Origin: UMGS1279 sp045577695
Lineage (GTDB): Bacteria > Bacillota > Clostridia > Oscillospirales > Acutalibacteraceae
DNA length: 37,783 nucleotides
Assembly (NCBI GenBank): GCA_045577695.1
Contig: JAZNIW010000010.1
Coordinates: 1 to 37,783 of the forward strand
Direction: 5' to 3'
Positions 25,509 to 32,915 of the stretch are shown one piece after another (positions within the stretch are counted from its first letter, which is position 1; each line of letters starts with the position of its first letter). Below the pieces are notes generated by a model, which was not told the origin of the DNA, did no database searches, and saw only the letters and a program-made list of their open reading frames with translations. The translations under genes were made by a program, and so were the position numbers.

Positions 25509-25690
25509 AACAATGGTGCAAAGCGGCCGGCATACGCGCCGCAAAAACAATGGCACAAGCAGCCATCGCAACCATCGGCACCGGCGCGGCTCTTTTTACC
25601 GTTGACTGGCGAATGGTAGTGAGTGTCACCCTGCTTTCAGGTCTACTCTCGCTTCTGACCAGCGTGGCCGGTCTGCCGGAACTAAAATAA
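25505..25690 (+). CDS. phage holin, r1t-like
   Basis: 61 residues. The pattern RAAKTMAQAAIATIGTGAAL, then VDWRMVVSVTLLSGLLSLLT and SVAGLPE, matches phage r1t-type holins with two membrane segments. It starts with TTG at 25505 behind AAAGGAGG and overlaps the preceding gene by 4 bases. Holins open the membrane to let the endolysin reach the cell wall. Confidence 0.85.
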   Translation: MKQWCKAAGIRAAKTMAQAAIATIGTGAALFTVDWRMVVSVTLLSGLLSLLTSVAGLPELK

Positions 25691-25706
25691 AAAGGAGGAA
25701 AAATTT

Positions 25707-26432
25707 TTGGCTAAAAAAGTATTTTTAGGGGTTGGCCATGGGGGAAAAGACGCGGGTGCTGTGGCTTTTTCCAAAAAAGAAAAGGATTATAACCTTGCCA
25801 TCGCCCTGGCCTGTCGCGATGAATTGTTACGCCACAAAGTAACGGTAAAACTCAGTCGCACCACCGACCAAGACGACCCCTTAAACCAAGAAATCAAAGA
25901 GTGCAACGCCTTTGCTCCCGACCTGGCGGTGGATATCCACAACAACGCCGGTGGCGGGGACGGCGCCGAATGTTTTTACCACTTTGGAGGTGGCATAGGT
26001 AAGGTTTTGGCACAAAACATTTTAACCGAAATTCAAAAAATTGGACAAAATTCCCGCGGGTGCAAACAAAAGAAAAACAAGGCGGGAAAAGATTATTACG
26101 GTTTTATTCGCGAAACCGTTGCACCCGCCGTTATTGTAGAATGCGCCTTTATGGATAACAAAGAGGATATTTCCATTTTGTCCACAACTGCCAAACAAAT
26201 CAAAATGGGAAACGCCATTGCCCACGGCATTTTAGCCACCTTAAACATCCCCATCTTGGCACAACCCAAAGCCCAAACCCAAAAACCAAATCCAGAAAAC
26301 CCTGCGCTTTATCGAGTGCAGATTGGCTCTTACAAGAAAAAATCAAACGCAGAGGCCATGCTTAAAAAATGCAAGGCCGCCGGCTTTAACGCCGTTATTG
26401 TAACAGCCGATTCATCGACAAAAAGCCACTAA
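25707..26432 (+). CDS. N-acetylmuramoyl-L-alanine amidase (Amidase_3) with SPOR-like tail, endolysin
   Basis: 241 residues. The zinc amidase domain has His11 (GVGHGGKDAGA), Glu25, His78 (VDIHNNAGGG) and catalytic Glu145 (VIVECAFMDN). After a Pro/Gln/Lys linker, residues about 206-236 (YRVQIGSYKKKSNAEAMLKK) are a short SPOR-type peptidoglycan-binding repeat that ends early. No signal peptide is present, fitting export by the adjacent holin. It starts with TTG at 25707 behind AAAGGAGG. Confidence 0.9.
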   Translation: MAKKVFLGVGHGGKDAGAVAFSKKEKDYNLAIALACRDELLRHKVTVKLSRTTDQDDPLNQEIKECNAFAPDLAVDIHNNAGGGDGAECFYHFGGGIGKVLAQNILTEIQKIGQNSRGCKQKKNKAGKDYYGFIRETVAPAVIVECAFMDNKEDISILSTTAKQIKMGNAIAHGILATLNIPILAQPKAQTQKPNPENPALYRVQIGSYKKKSNAEAMLKKCKAAGFNAVIVTADSSTKSH

Positions 26433-26514
26433 GAAAATGTTCGAAATTTCTAAAGAGAGTTATCCTCAATAGAAATTTCTATATCCATTTCCTACTTGTT
26501 ATGGTTTAAGAAGA

Positions 26515-26563
26515 ACCACCCAAAGAAGAAGGTCACACCTCTTTTTTGGGTGGTAATTTATTT
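26515..26563 (+). terminator. terminator of the lysis cassette
   Basis: ACCACCCAAAGAAGAAGGT and ACCTCTTTTTTGGGTGGT form an 18-bp stem with one bulge and a CAC loop, followed by AATTTATTT. Confidence 0.7.
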
Positions 26564-26965
26564 CGTAATATTCAACGCTTTGGGTGCAGAATGATATGTT
26601 TTCCCATACAAAATATCCCATAAAACCCTTGCGGGCTTTATCCTATTTCATTCGCCCGTAAAACCGAGAGCAGCGAACATCCCTTACACAATGCCACTAT
26701 GACTGTGAGACCTGTCTCATAATATCACTTGTTTGAGATGGGTAGAAGGGTTTTAGGTTCCCCTAACAAGTGGAATTTGCCGTACAAGTTCCCTGCTTGT
26801 TGCCGTATAAGACAAAAGGATGTGTAGAAATATTCTACACACCCCTTTTAACTATCCTTAGAAACCCCGCTCCATACTCTTATCATTTTTTAGTTATATG
26901 GAACCTCTTTTTTCGCCCGCTTTAAAAGTTGCACTAAGGAAAATAGAGAAATTTTCAAAAAACAC
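26564..26965. repeat. structured non-coding stretch with several short hairpins
   Basis: No gene is visible. Inverted repeats include TGAGAC/GTCTCA (26706-26719) followed by the link TAATATCAC seen also in array 1, CACTTGTT/AACAAGTG (26726-26772) enclosing TTAGG/CCTAA, ACAAG/CTTGT (26784-26800), and a long perfect stem TGTGTAGAA/TTCTACACA with AAAAGG/CCTTTT outside it (26814-26849). This could be a non-coding RNA or another hairpin array; the strand is unknown. Confidence 0.45.
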
Positions 26966-26994
26966 TTGATTTTTTTCATTAGAAACGTTATAAT
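26966..26994 (+). promoter_or_regulatory. promoter of the serine tRNA
   Basis: TTGATT (26966-26971), 17 bases, TATAAT (26989-26994), about 34 bases upstream of the tRNA. Confidence 0.7.
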
Positions 26995-27028
26995 ATCAAA
27001 GTGCCGTTTTCGGCCGACGATATAGTAT

Positions 27029-27120
27029 GGAGAGATGGCTGAGCTGGTCTAAGGCGCACGACTGGAAATCGTGTATAGGCTTAAACCCTATCGGGGGTTC
27101 GAATCCCCCTCTCTCCGCCA
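27029..27120 (+). tRNA. tRNA-Ser (anticodon GGA)
   Basis: 92 bases forming a class II cloverleaf. Acceptor stem GGAGAGA/TCTCTCC with discriminator G and encoded CCA; anticodon stem CACGA/TCGTG with loop CTGGAAA, anticodon GGA at 27064-27066; a long variable arm; and T-loop GGTTCGAATCC. It reads UCC and UCU codons. Confidence 0.97.
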
Positions 27121-27160
27121 AAATCGACAAATCTCCACGGAGGTTTGTCGATTTACTTTT
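27121..27160 (+). terminator. terminator of the tRNA gene
   Basis: AAATCGACAAATCT and AGGTTTGTCGATTT pair (one wobble) around a short loop, followed by ACTTTTC. Beyond it (27161-27405) there is no gene: a pyrimidine-rich TCACTCTTCAC tract, a hairpin ACCCGCC-CACAATT / AATTGTG-GGCGGGT (27232-27263), and a GTGGC/GCCAC hairpin near 27323-27335. Confidence 0.7.
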
Positions 27161-27405
27161 CACCTCTTCACTCTTCACTTTTCACTCTTCTCTATGGTCG
27201 ATTTTGGCAAGTAATAAGTAATAAGAACCTGACCCGCCATCACAATTAAAATTGTGGGCGGGTGCCCCAGAACCTTGTTACTCGCTTTGCTCGTAATATG
27301 TGAATAGTGAAGAAGTAAGGTGTGGCTCCGCCACGGATTATAAGACAACACTCCGCATTGATTAGTTACCGCATTTATGCTATACTACCTACAGGCGGTG
27401 ATAAT

Positions 27406-27813
27406 ATGAAGAAGTCAAGAATCATCTTTTTGCTATTTATAATATTTGGTTCAATTCTTTCGGTTGGTGGTGCATTTATTTGCGTAAATGCTTTTGATTA
27501 TTCCGGCAAAGCAGAAACAATCGCTGAAATTACTGATTTTGAGTCTTATCGAGATGACGAAGGGAGCATGCGCTATAAAACTCATTTGACATACGAGGTT
27601 GATGGTCAATCTTATACTAATGTTACTAAAATGTATTCGTCTTCTTGGAATATAGGAGAAGAAATTGAAATTCATTATGATGTTGATAATCCTCAAAACA
27701 TTGGTTCAAATCATACTGATTTAGCATTGCTTGTAGTACCGTGTCTTGGCTTGTTGTTTTTTGGTTCTGGTGCAATATTAATGTTAATAACTCACAAAAA
27801 AAGCAATGCTTAA
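27406..27813 (+). CDS. DUF3592-like two-pass membrane protein
   Basis: 135 residues: a membrane segment at about 5-28, an extracellular beta-rich domain (ETIAEITDFESYRDDEGSMR, TYEVDGQSYTNV, EEIEIHYDVDNPQNI) and a second membrane segment at about 108-130. The phrase EIEIHYDVDNPQ is typical of DUF3592. The function is unknown. The ATG at 27406 has a weak site AGGCGGTGAT; the frame opens earlier without support. Confidence 0.75.
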   Translation: MKKSRIIFLLFIIFGSILSVGGAFICVNAFDYSGKAETIAEITDFESYRDDEGSMRYKTHLTYEVDGQSYTNVTKMYSSSWNIGEEIEIHYDVDNPQNIGSNHTDLALLVVPCLGLLFFGSGAILMLITHKKSNA

Positions 27814-27910
27814 TTGAATTCTTGAATTCACTAAAAATATGGTTAAACAATCATATTTATAAGAAAATCCTGGTTTTCGTCCAGTTCTTTTTCGGACACG
27901 AGAGACAGTC

Positions 27911-27956
27911 GAAGAGCCTCGACACGCAATGCGCGTGCCGAGGCTCTTCATTTTTA
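27911..27956 (+). terminator. terminator after the DUF3592 gene
   Basis: GAAGAGCCTCG (27911-27921) pairs perfectly with CGAGGCTCTTC (27939-27949), with inner CACGC/GCGTG, followed by ATTTTTA. It overlaps the stop codon of the convergent zinc-ribbon gene. Confidence 0.7.
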
Positions 27957-28115
27957 CCTCTCTTTATATATTTGATTGGCGCATTCGACACAGAGTTGAC
28001 CGCACCCGACCTCGTAATGCTCTCGCCGATCTATGGGCGTTGAAATGGGAACAGTGGTCAATTCGCCACATATTACACAACGCTCAAATTCTTCGGTGTC
28101 GGAGATGTTTTTCAC
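27954..28115 (-). CDS. small zinc-ribbon-like protein (53 aa)
   Basis: A short gene with a GTG start at 28115 and a strong site AAAAGGAGGCAG. The 53-residue product has two CXXC knuckles, RCVICGEL and QLCVECANQIY, about 24 residues apart, which should bind one zinc. Two-knuckle proteins of this kind act as adaptors or nucleic-acid binders; the role here is unknown. It is the last gene of the minus-strand surface-protein cluster. Confidence 0.65.
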   Translation of the reverse strand: MKNISDTEEFERCVICGELTTVPISTPIDRREHYEVGCGQLCVECANQIYKER

Positions 28116-28195
28116 GCCTTCTGCCTCCTTTTAGAATATCGATAAGTTGTATCCACCCCCGCCGAAAAACGGAAGATTACGATAGCTTTTTTACT

Positions 28196-29032
28196 TTATT
28201 TATCGTTCGTCTTTGTGGTAGATGTGTCTGGGCTTTCTGTTTTTTCTGCTACAGACTGCATTTCTTCTGTGGATTCGGTGCCGGTTATTTCGCTTGACTG
28301 CATTGTCGCAGACGTTGTGCTGCTTGACTCAGGCATTTGGGTCATTTCAGGTTGGGTTGTTTGGTTCGAAGAAGTCCCACTTTCCATTGTCGGATCGTTG
28401 GCCGAATTTTCGCTTGAGTTGCTTTTGGTAGAGACTTGTTTCTCGGTGGAAGAAGATTCTCCTTTTTCGCCTGTCGAATCCGTCAAATTGATCTCGGTGC
28501 CATTTTGGATATAACCGGGGTTGTTGATTTTGTCCGATCCGTAACAAGAGGATGTTCCCCAGTGAGAAAGGATTTTCACCCGTGTTTTGGAGGAAACCTT
28601 TAATGTAAAAAGCACCTCTCCGTTTGAGGAATTTTTTTTCACATCCACACCAATCTGCTGTGTGTAGTAAGCGGTATCGCCAATCGTTATGAGGCAAAAG
28701 CCTGTTTTCGCGGTGCTTTCGCCTTTGGTAAGGTTTATTGTATATTCACCCGCTTCCAACATTGCGGTTTGTATTTTGCCGTCTTTTGAAAGCGTAATGG
28801 GAGTATTTGAACCATTTTCTTCTATGGTAACCTTCGCCTCAAAATTTGCTGCCTGAATGAGATTGGAGCCGGAGGTGATGCTATAAGAAAAATAAGCATA
28901 CGCGGTAATGCTCATTGCCGCTAAACATACCACCATAATAACAATAATCAAAGCAACACGGACAAGCATTACTTTTTCAAGTATTTTTCCGTGCTTGGGA
29001 ATGTGGAAAAACTCATAATATAGTTCTTTCAC
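28196..29032 (-). CDS. surface protein with Ser/Thr-rich C-terminal tail
   Basis: 278 residues. A cytoplasmic start (MKELYYEFFHIPKHGKILEK) leads into a membrane/signal segment (about 23-48, ending AYAYFSYSITSGSNLIQA) that resembles the SipW-dependent signal of TasA/CalY proteins. A beta-rich domain (about 50-165) follows, then about 90 residues made mostly of Ser, Thr, Glu, Gln and Asn, probably an extended stalk. There is no sorting motif. It begins with GTG behind AAAGGAGG, 33 bases after the TasA-like gene. It likely lies at the cell surface; the exact function is unknown. Confidence 0.6.
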   Translation of the reverse strand: MKELYYEFFHIPKHGKILEKVMLVRVALIIVIMVVCLAAMSITAYAYFSYSITSGSNLIQAANFEAKVTIEENGSNTPITLSKDGKIQTAMLEAGEYTINLTKGESTAKTGFCLITIGDTAYYTQQIGVDVKKNSSNGEVLFTLKVSSKTRVKILSHWGTSSCYGSDKINNPGYIQNGTEINLTDSTGEKGESSSTEKQVSTKSNSSENSANDPTMESGTSSNQTTQPEMTQMPESSSTTSATMQSSEITGTESTEEMQSVAEKTESPDTSTTKTNDK

Positions 29033-29065
29033 ATTATCAACCTCCTTTCCGGACTTGGCTTAGGG

Positions 29066-29687
29066 TTAGTTTTTCTGTTGGTCTGCTTTCACGATGATAC
29101 AGAGGTCCACCTTTGGGATTGTATCATCACGATAGTTTGCTTCGTTGCCTACTTCTTCCGGCATACGAACAACTATGGAAATATATGCTGTTTTTCCGGG
29201 TGAAAGGGCTGCCACATTCGTATCATAATTTTGAAGTTTCATTTTAGCAATCTCGTTTGCTTCAGCACGGGTAGCGACCTTCTGTTCCATTGCTTTCTCA
29301 CTATCCGCAATCGCTACGCCGAATTTCAAATGCTCGTGCAACCAAAACTTCTGACCAAATACATGTGAGATCAAGATTGCCGTTATTTTTGATAGCGAGA
29401 TAAGCAACCTGTGTTTTACCCGGCTCCCAAAGGGTTTCTGCATTGACATCTTGGGCGACAGAACCTGGACCGAAAATCGGTTTTCCGCTTTCACTAATAT
29501 CCGCATAATCGCTTCCGTCGTGCATCAAAAGTTGAATATCCAAAGTACCTGCCTGAATTTTATTGCCGGCAGAAGTCACACTGTCTGTAAACCAAGCGAA
29601 GGTGCTACCGATTAACATTGATACACACATCAGCAAGGACAAGGCGCTGAGCAGCAAAGCGCGCTTGGTGGATTTTTGCTTTGTCAT
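29066..29687 (-). pseudogene. TasA/CalY-like (camelysin family) fibre protein, frameshifted
   Basis: The N-terminal part (ATG at 29687 behind GGAGGTCATTATA) encodes a SipW-type signal (LLLSALSLLMCVSMLIGSTF, then AWFTDSVTSAGNKIQAGTLD) and the first beta strands. The reading then breaks near 29345-29375. The second part continues in another frame (KFGVAIADSEKAMEQKV and PEEVGNEANYRDDTIPKVDL), a typical family C-terminus. One base gained or lost explains this. It may be a true pseudogene, phase variation or a sequencing error. TasA-type proteins form extracellular biofilm fibres after SipW cleavage. Confidence 0.7.
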
Positions 29688-29702
29688 TATAATGACCTCC
29701 AT

Positions 29703-30147
29703 ATTTCATTGTGCCAATATCAGAAACATAGCCATATCTCCTACCGACATTGGCTGAGCGTAAGGAGGCGGGTTTTAACTTTTTTCTTTTTCCAACAGAC
29801 AATTAGTCATATTGAATAATTAGAGAGAAGCATCCCCCTTTCCGAAAGTTGATTGCCTTTCGGCAATCAAAAAGCAAAAACTGTAAAGTAGTTTTGAAGT
29901 AATAAGGAATCGTCAATCGGTAATAAATTCGGTGTGCCTTTGGCACAATTTATTTTGTCGGCTCTGCCGACATTTTACCTCTTCACTCTGCACTTTTACC
30001 TCTTACCTTAAAATGTAAAGCATTTTTGCTCTTTGATTGCCGCCCATCGGAGAGCGATGGGACGGCGCGGGGTAAACAAATGAAGACAAGACACATTCAG
30101 TTACCACGCTTACTTCACAGAGAAAATCTCTGTTTGTAAGTAAATTA
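29703..30147. repeat. non-coding stretch with hairpins and low-complexity DNA
   Basis: No intact gene is seen. It contains hairpins TTGATTGCC/GGCAATCAA (about 29848-29870), TGTGCC/GGCACA and GTCGGC/GCCGAC close together (about 29932-29967), a TCACTCTGCACTTTTACC tract like that after the tRNA, and CCCATCG/CGATGGG closed by GCCG/CGGC (about 30040-30066). Next to the TasA-like start, the minus strand carries a 10-bp wobble stem (CCAATGTCGG / CTGATATTGG) and a short phrase MSVGDMAMFLILAQ-stop that looks like a leftover of a membrane-protein gene. Confidence 0.4.
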
Positions 30148-30375
30148 TTAGTATTTCACAAACGGGATGAGGGATAACCACAATCTCCGTCTTTGGCGTA
30201 TCCAATGCCTACGATCGTCACCGGTGGTTCGCTCAATTTCATTATTAAGATATTTCAATTCTCTTGAAAAATCATTCATAAACTGTATGAAATTAAGAAG
30301 AAAAGCAATCAAAAAGACAGCAACGAATAGTCCAATAAGCCAATAAAGTCCCGTGTTATTGTTGTTCTCGATCAC
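30148..30375 (-). CDS. small single-pass membrane protein (75 aa)
   Basis: 75 residues, GTG start behind AGGAGACAGCC. One membrane segment (YWLIGLFVAVFLIAFLLNFI, about 11-30) is followed by a basic, charged cytoplasmic tail (YLNNEIERTTGDDRRHWIRQ). No known family. It is tightly packed behind a 38-codon gene and the signal peptidase gene, so probably belongs to the same surface-protein export cluster. Confidence 0.6.
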   Translation of the reverse strand: MIENNNNTGLYWLIGLFVAVFLIAFLLNFIQFMNDFSRELKYLNNEIERTTGDDRRHWIRQRRRLWLSLIPFVKY

Positions 30376-30384
30376 GGCTGTCTC

Positions 30385-30501
30385 CTAATCCTTTTCTTTG
30401 ACCGGTCTTTTGCATTCATCGGTGACTAAGGCGCTGTAAATGATATAAACAGTAAAACCGATCCTTTCGCCCGCTAAGACACCCAAAACAAACGGTAGCA
30501 T
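30385..30501 (-). CDS. very short membrane protein gene (38 aa)
   Basis: Lies between the signal peptidase gene (7-base gap) and the 75-residue gene (9-base gap, containing that gene's ribosome binding site). The ATG frame encodes MLPFVLGVLAGERIGFTVYI, then a hydrophobic stretch and a charged end CKRPVKEKD. No strong site of its own is seen, so translation would depend on coupling to the upstream gene. Compact spacing supports it as real; no family is recognised. Confidence 0.45.
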   Translation of the reverse strand: MLPFVLGVLAGERIGFTVYIIYSALVTDECKRPVKEKD

Positions 30502-30508
30502 TTCAGAA

Positions 30509-31267
30509 TCAACAACTTTCTTTGTCAAGGGGTGAAGCGAACTCCGATTCGTCGGTGGTATCCTCTGCTTCGGACACGGCTTCCGCCGCTACGATAACGG
30601 GCTGTTGGCTTTCCAGCTGCGCCTTGAGAGCTTTGAGTTCTTCCAACATCTTGGCATTTTCCAATTTTTCGGCTTCAATCTGATCTTTCTCTGCCTGTAT
30701 CTCTTCCATCTGCTCTTTCTTGTATCTGCGGAAGAGATGAAGGAATTTCAAACCCTCATAGATGATAATGATCATAAAGGGAGTAAAGATGCAAACAAAA
30801 TAACCGGGGGTGGTCTTTAAAAAATGAAAGAAGGTGCCCAGACCCGGCACGCGACTTTGATACTTACCAAGTACATAAGGATAGGTAACAATGGTTGCAT
30901 CATCGGTATCGGTCGTAGTACCGTAGGTGATAAATCCCGGGTTGCCCTCCGCATCGGTTGTGATCTTTCGAATTTTATGGGTAATGGTCTCGCCAAAGCT
31001 ATTGGTATCCTGCGACATAAAGGTGATAATATCGCCCTGCTTCAAAGCGGAAGGATCAACCTCTTTCACAAGAATCAGATCGCCGACATTAAAATCGGTG
31101 GCGGACATCGAATCCGAATCAACTATGTACATCTTAAAGCCAAACAAATCTCTGTCGTTGCGATTAAAGGTAGTAACCGAAATGACCGTAAAGACCATCA
31201 TTGACACCGCCAACAGCACGATTAACCACACAATTGTCGTTTTAATGATGTTAAATGCTTTTTTCAC
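30509..31267 (-). CDS. sipW: SipW-type (ER-type) signal peptidase I
   Basis: 252 residues. One N-terminal membrane segment, the catalytic serine box VDSDSMSATDFNVGDLI (Ser53) and THKI with His97 in place of the usual Lys, which marks the Ser-His ER-type peptidases. After a second membrane region (FVCIFTPFMIIIIYEG) comes an unusual acidic/coiled-coil tail (EQMEEIQAEKDQIEAEKLEN). In Bacillus, SipW processes TasA and TapA; here TasA-like genes lie 0.8-3 kb downstream on the same strand. I start at GTG 31267 because AAGGAG sits 11 bases upstream; an alternative GTG at 31279 is too close to it. Confidence 0.88.
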   Translation of the reverse strand: MKKAFNIIKTTIVWLIVLLAVSMMVFTVISVTTFNRNDRDLFGFKMYIVDSDSMSATDFNVGDLILVKEVDPSALKQGDIITFMSQDTNSFGETITHKIRKITTDAEGNPGFITYGTTTDTDDATIVTYPYVLGKYQSRVPGLGTFFHFLKTTPGYFVCIFTPFMIIIIYEGLKFLHLFRRYKKEQMEEIQAEKDQIEAEKLENAKMLEELKALKAQLESQQPVIVAAEAVSEAEDTTDESEFASPLDKESC

Positions 31268-31288
31268 GGCGTTTAACACTCCTTCGTT

Positions 31289-31501
31289 TTAAAATACTGT
31301 TGTAGCAAAATATAGATAAAACGGAATACGCGCTCCGCTGTTTGGTCGTTGTACGGTGCCGTCCGAAATTTCAACAGCACGGTCAACCTTTGCATCGAAA
31401 ATATGGTGTGTAACGGCCATTATAACTTTGTGCAGAATGCGGCTTAAAATACGATAAGCAAGATTTTCTGAAAAAAGAAAGGGAAAGGTTTGTGCAAACA
31501 T
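31289..31501 (-). pseudogene. probable remnant of an ABC-transporter ATPase C-terminus
   Basis: A 70-codon frame whose middle, VIMAVTHHIFDAKVDRAVEI, followed by SDGTV, matches the H-loop end of export-type ABC ATPases (…MVTHD…ADRVIEIRDG…). Walker A, signature and Walker B are missing. It precedes the signal peptidase gene. The match rests on a short stretch. The next stretch, 31502-31806, shows no gene. Confidence 0.35.
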
Positions 31502-31806
31502 ATCCCCTTGTCCTCAAAACGGCCATAAATGCACGCCGTTTCATTGCGGTTGCTTCGCCGATTGATTTTGCAGTGATTTTATCAAATCGGTTCCGGCGTT
31601 GATATGGATCGTCGCATCAATCTGCCTTCGACCAATTTCATTCTATTCCATTTCGCGGCTTTCCATTCCTCGCTGTAAATGATTACTACATTTGCGGCAA
31701 AAATATGCAAACGCCAAGCGTTTGTACCGAAATATACATATAGTATTTTATAACAATTCATATTAACTATGGAATCTGCCGGACGCTTTTATCAAATGCA
31801 CCGTTT

Positions 31807-32016
31807 TTAAGGATCCGTAGAAGGGGAAACGTTGACCACGCTTTCCCTGCCGCACCGTTTGCATTTGATGGGTAGATTCTTAATCTCCGTATCCGGAAGT
31901 AACCACAGCACCGTATGCTTACCGCACAAAGGGCACAAAAATCGTCGTCGTGCTGTTTCGATATCATTGTGTGTCAATTTGCTCTGTAATGTGTTTTTCA
32001 AATAGAATCCTCTCAT
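31807..32016 (-). CDS. cysteine-rich KTR-like zinc-ribbon protein
   Basis: About 69 residues from the ATG at 32016 (the frame is open to 32085). FLCPLCGKHTVLWLLPDTEI and LPIKCKRCGRESVVNV give two CXXC knuckles and the spacing of the Cys_rich_KTR family, small proteins often found in or next to conjugative elements. The function is unknown. The start is uncertain because no strong ribosome binding site is seen. Confidence 0.65.
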   Translation of the reverse strand: MRGFYLKNTLQSKLTHNDIETARRRFLCPLCGKHTVLWLLPDTEIKNLPIKCKRCGRESVVNVSPSTDP

Positions 32017-32457
32017 TCTTGCGCTCTTTCGCATCCAATTTTTCGAAAAAAAGAAGAACCGCACCATAATCGCATACGAATACAACGATTAAATGGCACA
32101 GGCTCTAAGGCGCAGGCGCAAGTCCACTGAATAAGGAATAACAGAAACATTCAATATAATGGTTATTATGTTGTACGAATAGCCGAACAAGCATACTTCG
32201 TCACTTTTATGTAGCAAATATTATAGCATAGTGCAAACGAAATAACAAGCGTTTTTTTAAAAAAAGAGAGATTTACATAAATTGACGGATTTTGGGCATA
32301 GGAAATAGGACCTTTTGGTTACTTTTTTCAAAGGTCGTATTCCCCATGACATTCTTTTATGTGTTCCCTTAAAAATGCCTGTCTGTGCTATTGAGTGTAT
32401 GACTATCTTTTTGAAATGATCCTGCAAAGGAATTTTATAGGGTAAATAAAGTTAACA
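32017..32457 (-). promoter_or_regulatory. non-coding stretch with a minus-strand promoter at 32220-32248
   Basis: No gene is visible in this 440-base stretch. On the minus strand TTGTTA (32248-32243), 17 bases and TATAAT (32225-32220) form a likely promoter. It would transcribe the KTR-like gene with a leader of about 200 bases. No other signal stood out. Confidence 0.45.
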
Positions 32458-32619
32458 TTAAGACACTTGTAATGTTGATTTTATTTTCTCTATAAAGAAA
32501 ACTGCTAAAACATTTTGAGATGACAAATGACTTTGGTCACGAAGTCCGTGACTGCCACCGGTACGATCAATAAGTTTATCGTGGAGTTCAATTATTTCTT
32601 CTACAGTTAAAAGTATCAT
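32458..32619 (-). pseudogene. truncated Doc (Fic-fold) toxin
   Basis: Begins with an ATG overlapping the antitoxin stop (ATGA). The first part, MILLTVEEIIELHDKLIDRT then GGSHGLRD, is a clear Doc N-terminus. After that the sequence loses similarity and stops at 53 codons. The Fic catalytic motif HPFXDGNKR is absent, so it should be inactive. Doc normally phosphorylates EF-Tu and is held by the Phd antitoxin encoded just upstream. Confidence 0.7.
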
Positions 32620-32870
32620 TTAGCTAACTCCAGTAATGCTTCCATATTTTCGTCAATAATTTTATCGGCGGCACCGTCAATTTTGGCTTTGCGCATTTGA
32701 AGAGCAGCGGCTATGTTGTTGTATTCATCAAAATCAACAACGACATATCTCGGCTTGTTGTTCTTTAAAATAACAGCCAAACCGCTTTCGTCAACAGTGC
32801 GGACAACCCTTGAAAAATTTTGATTTGCTTCGGTCATAGCAACCAAATTATCGGTATTAACCATCATTTT
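32616..32870 (-). CDS. phd: Phd/YefM-family antitoxin
   Basis: 84 residues. AMTEANQNFSRVVRTVDESG and LAVILKNNKPRYVVVDFDEY are the Phd/YefM DNA-binding fold; the C-terminal helix should bind the toxin. ATG at 32870 is preceded by AGAGGTGAT. It would repress its own promoter, which carries a palindrome. Its toxin partner is truncated, so it is now an orphan antitoxin. Confidence 0.88.
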   Translation of the reverse strand, partial: KMMVNTDNLVAMTEANQNFSRVVRTVDESGLAVILKNNKPRYVVVDFDEYNNIAAALQMRKAKIDGAADKIIDENMEALLELAK

Positions 32871-32880
32871 TATCACCTCT

Positions 32881-32915
32881 GGTATTATTATACCAAAAAT
32901 ATAGGATGAATGCAA
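32881..32915 (-). promoter_or_regulatory. promoter and operator of the phd gene
   Basis: Minus strand TTGCAT (32915-32910), 17 bases, TATAAT (32892-32887). The palindrome GGTAT-TATT-ATACC at 32881-32894 covers the -10 element, as expected for Phd autoregulation. The next stretch, 32916-33243, holds no gene; a mini-frame MLMSDFLL after AGGAG (about 33193-33225) is not supported further. Confidence 0.6.

Noticed and set aside
25221..26432. Complete prophage
   Set aside because: Only lysis genes are present; no capsid, tail, terminase, replication or integrase gene next to them.
27029..27120. tRNA-Ser as integration (att) site of the neighbouring DNA
   Set aside because: No second copy of the tRNA 3-prime end is visible in the window and no integrase lies beside it.
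29605..29802. 65-codon minus-strand frame overlapping the TasA-like start
   Set aside because: Overlaps the signal-peptide region of the TasA-like gene in another frame and lacks a ribosome binding site.
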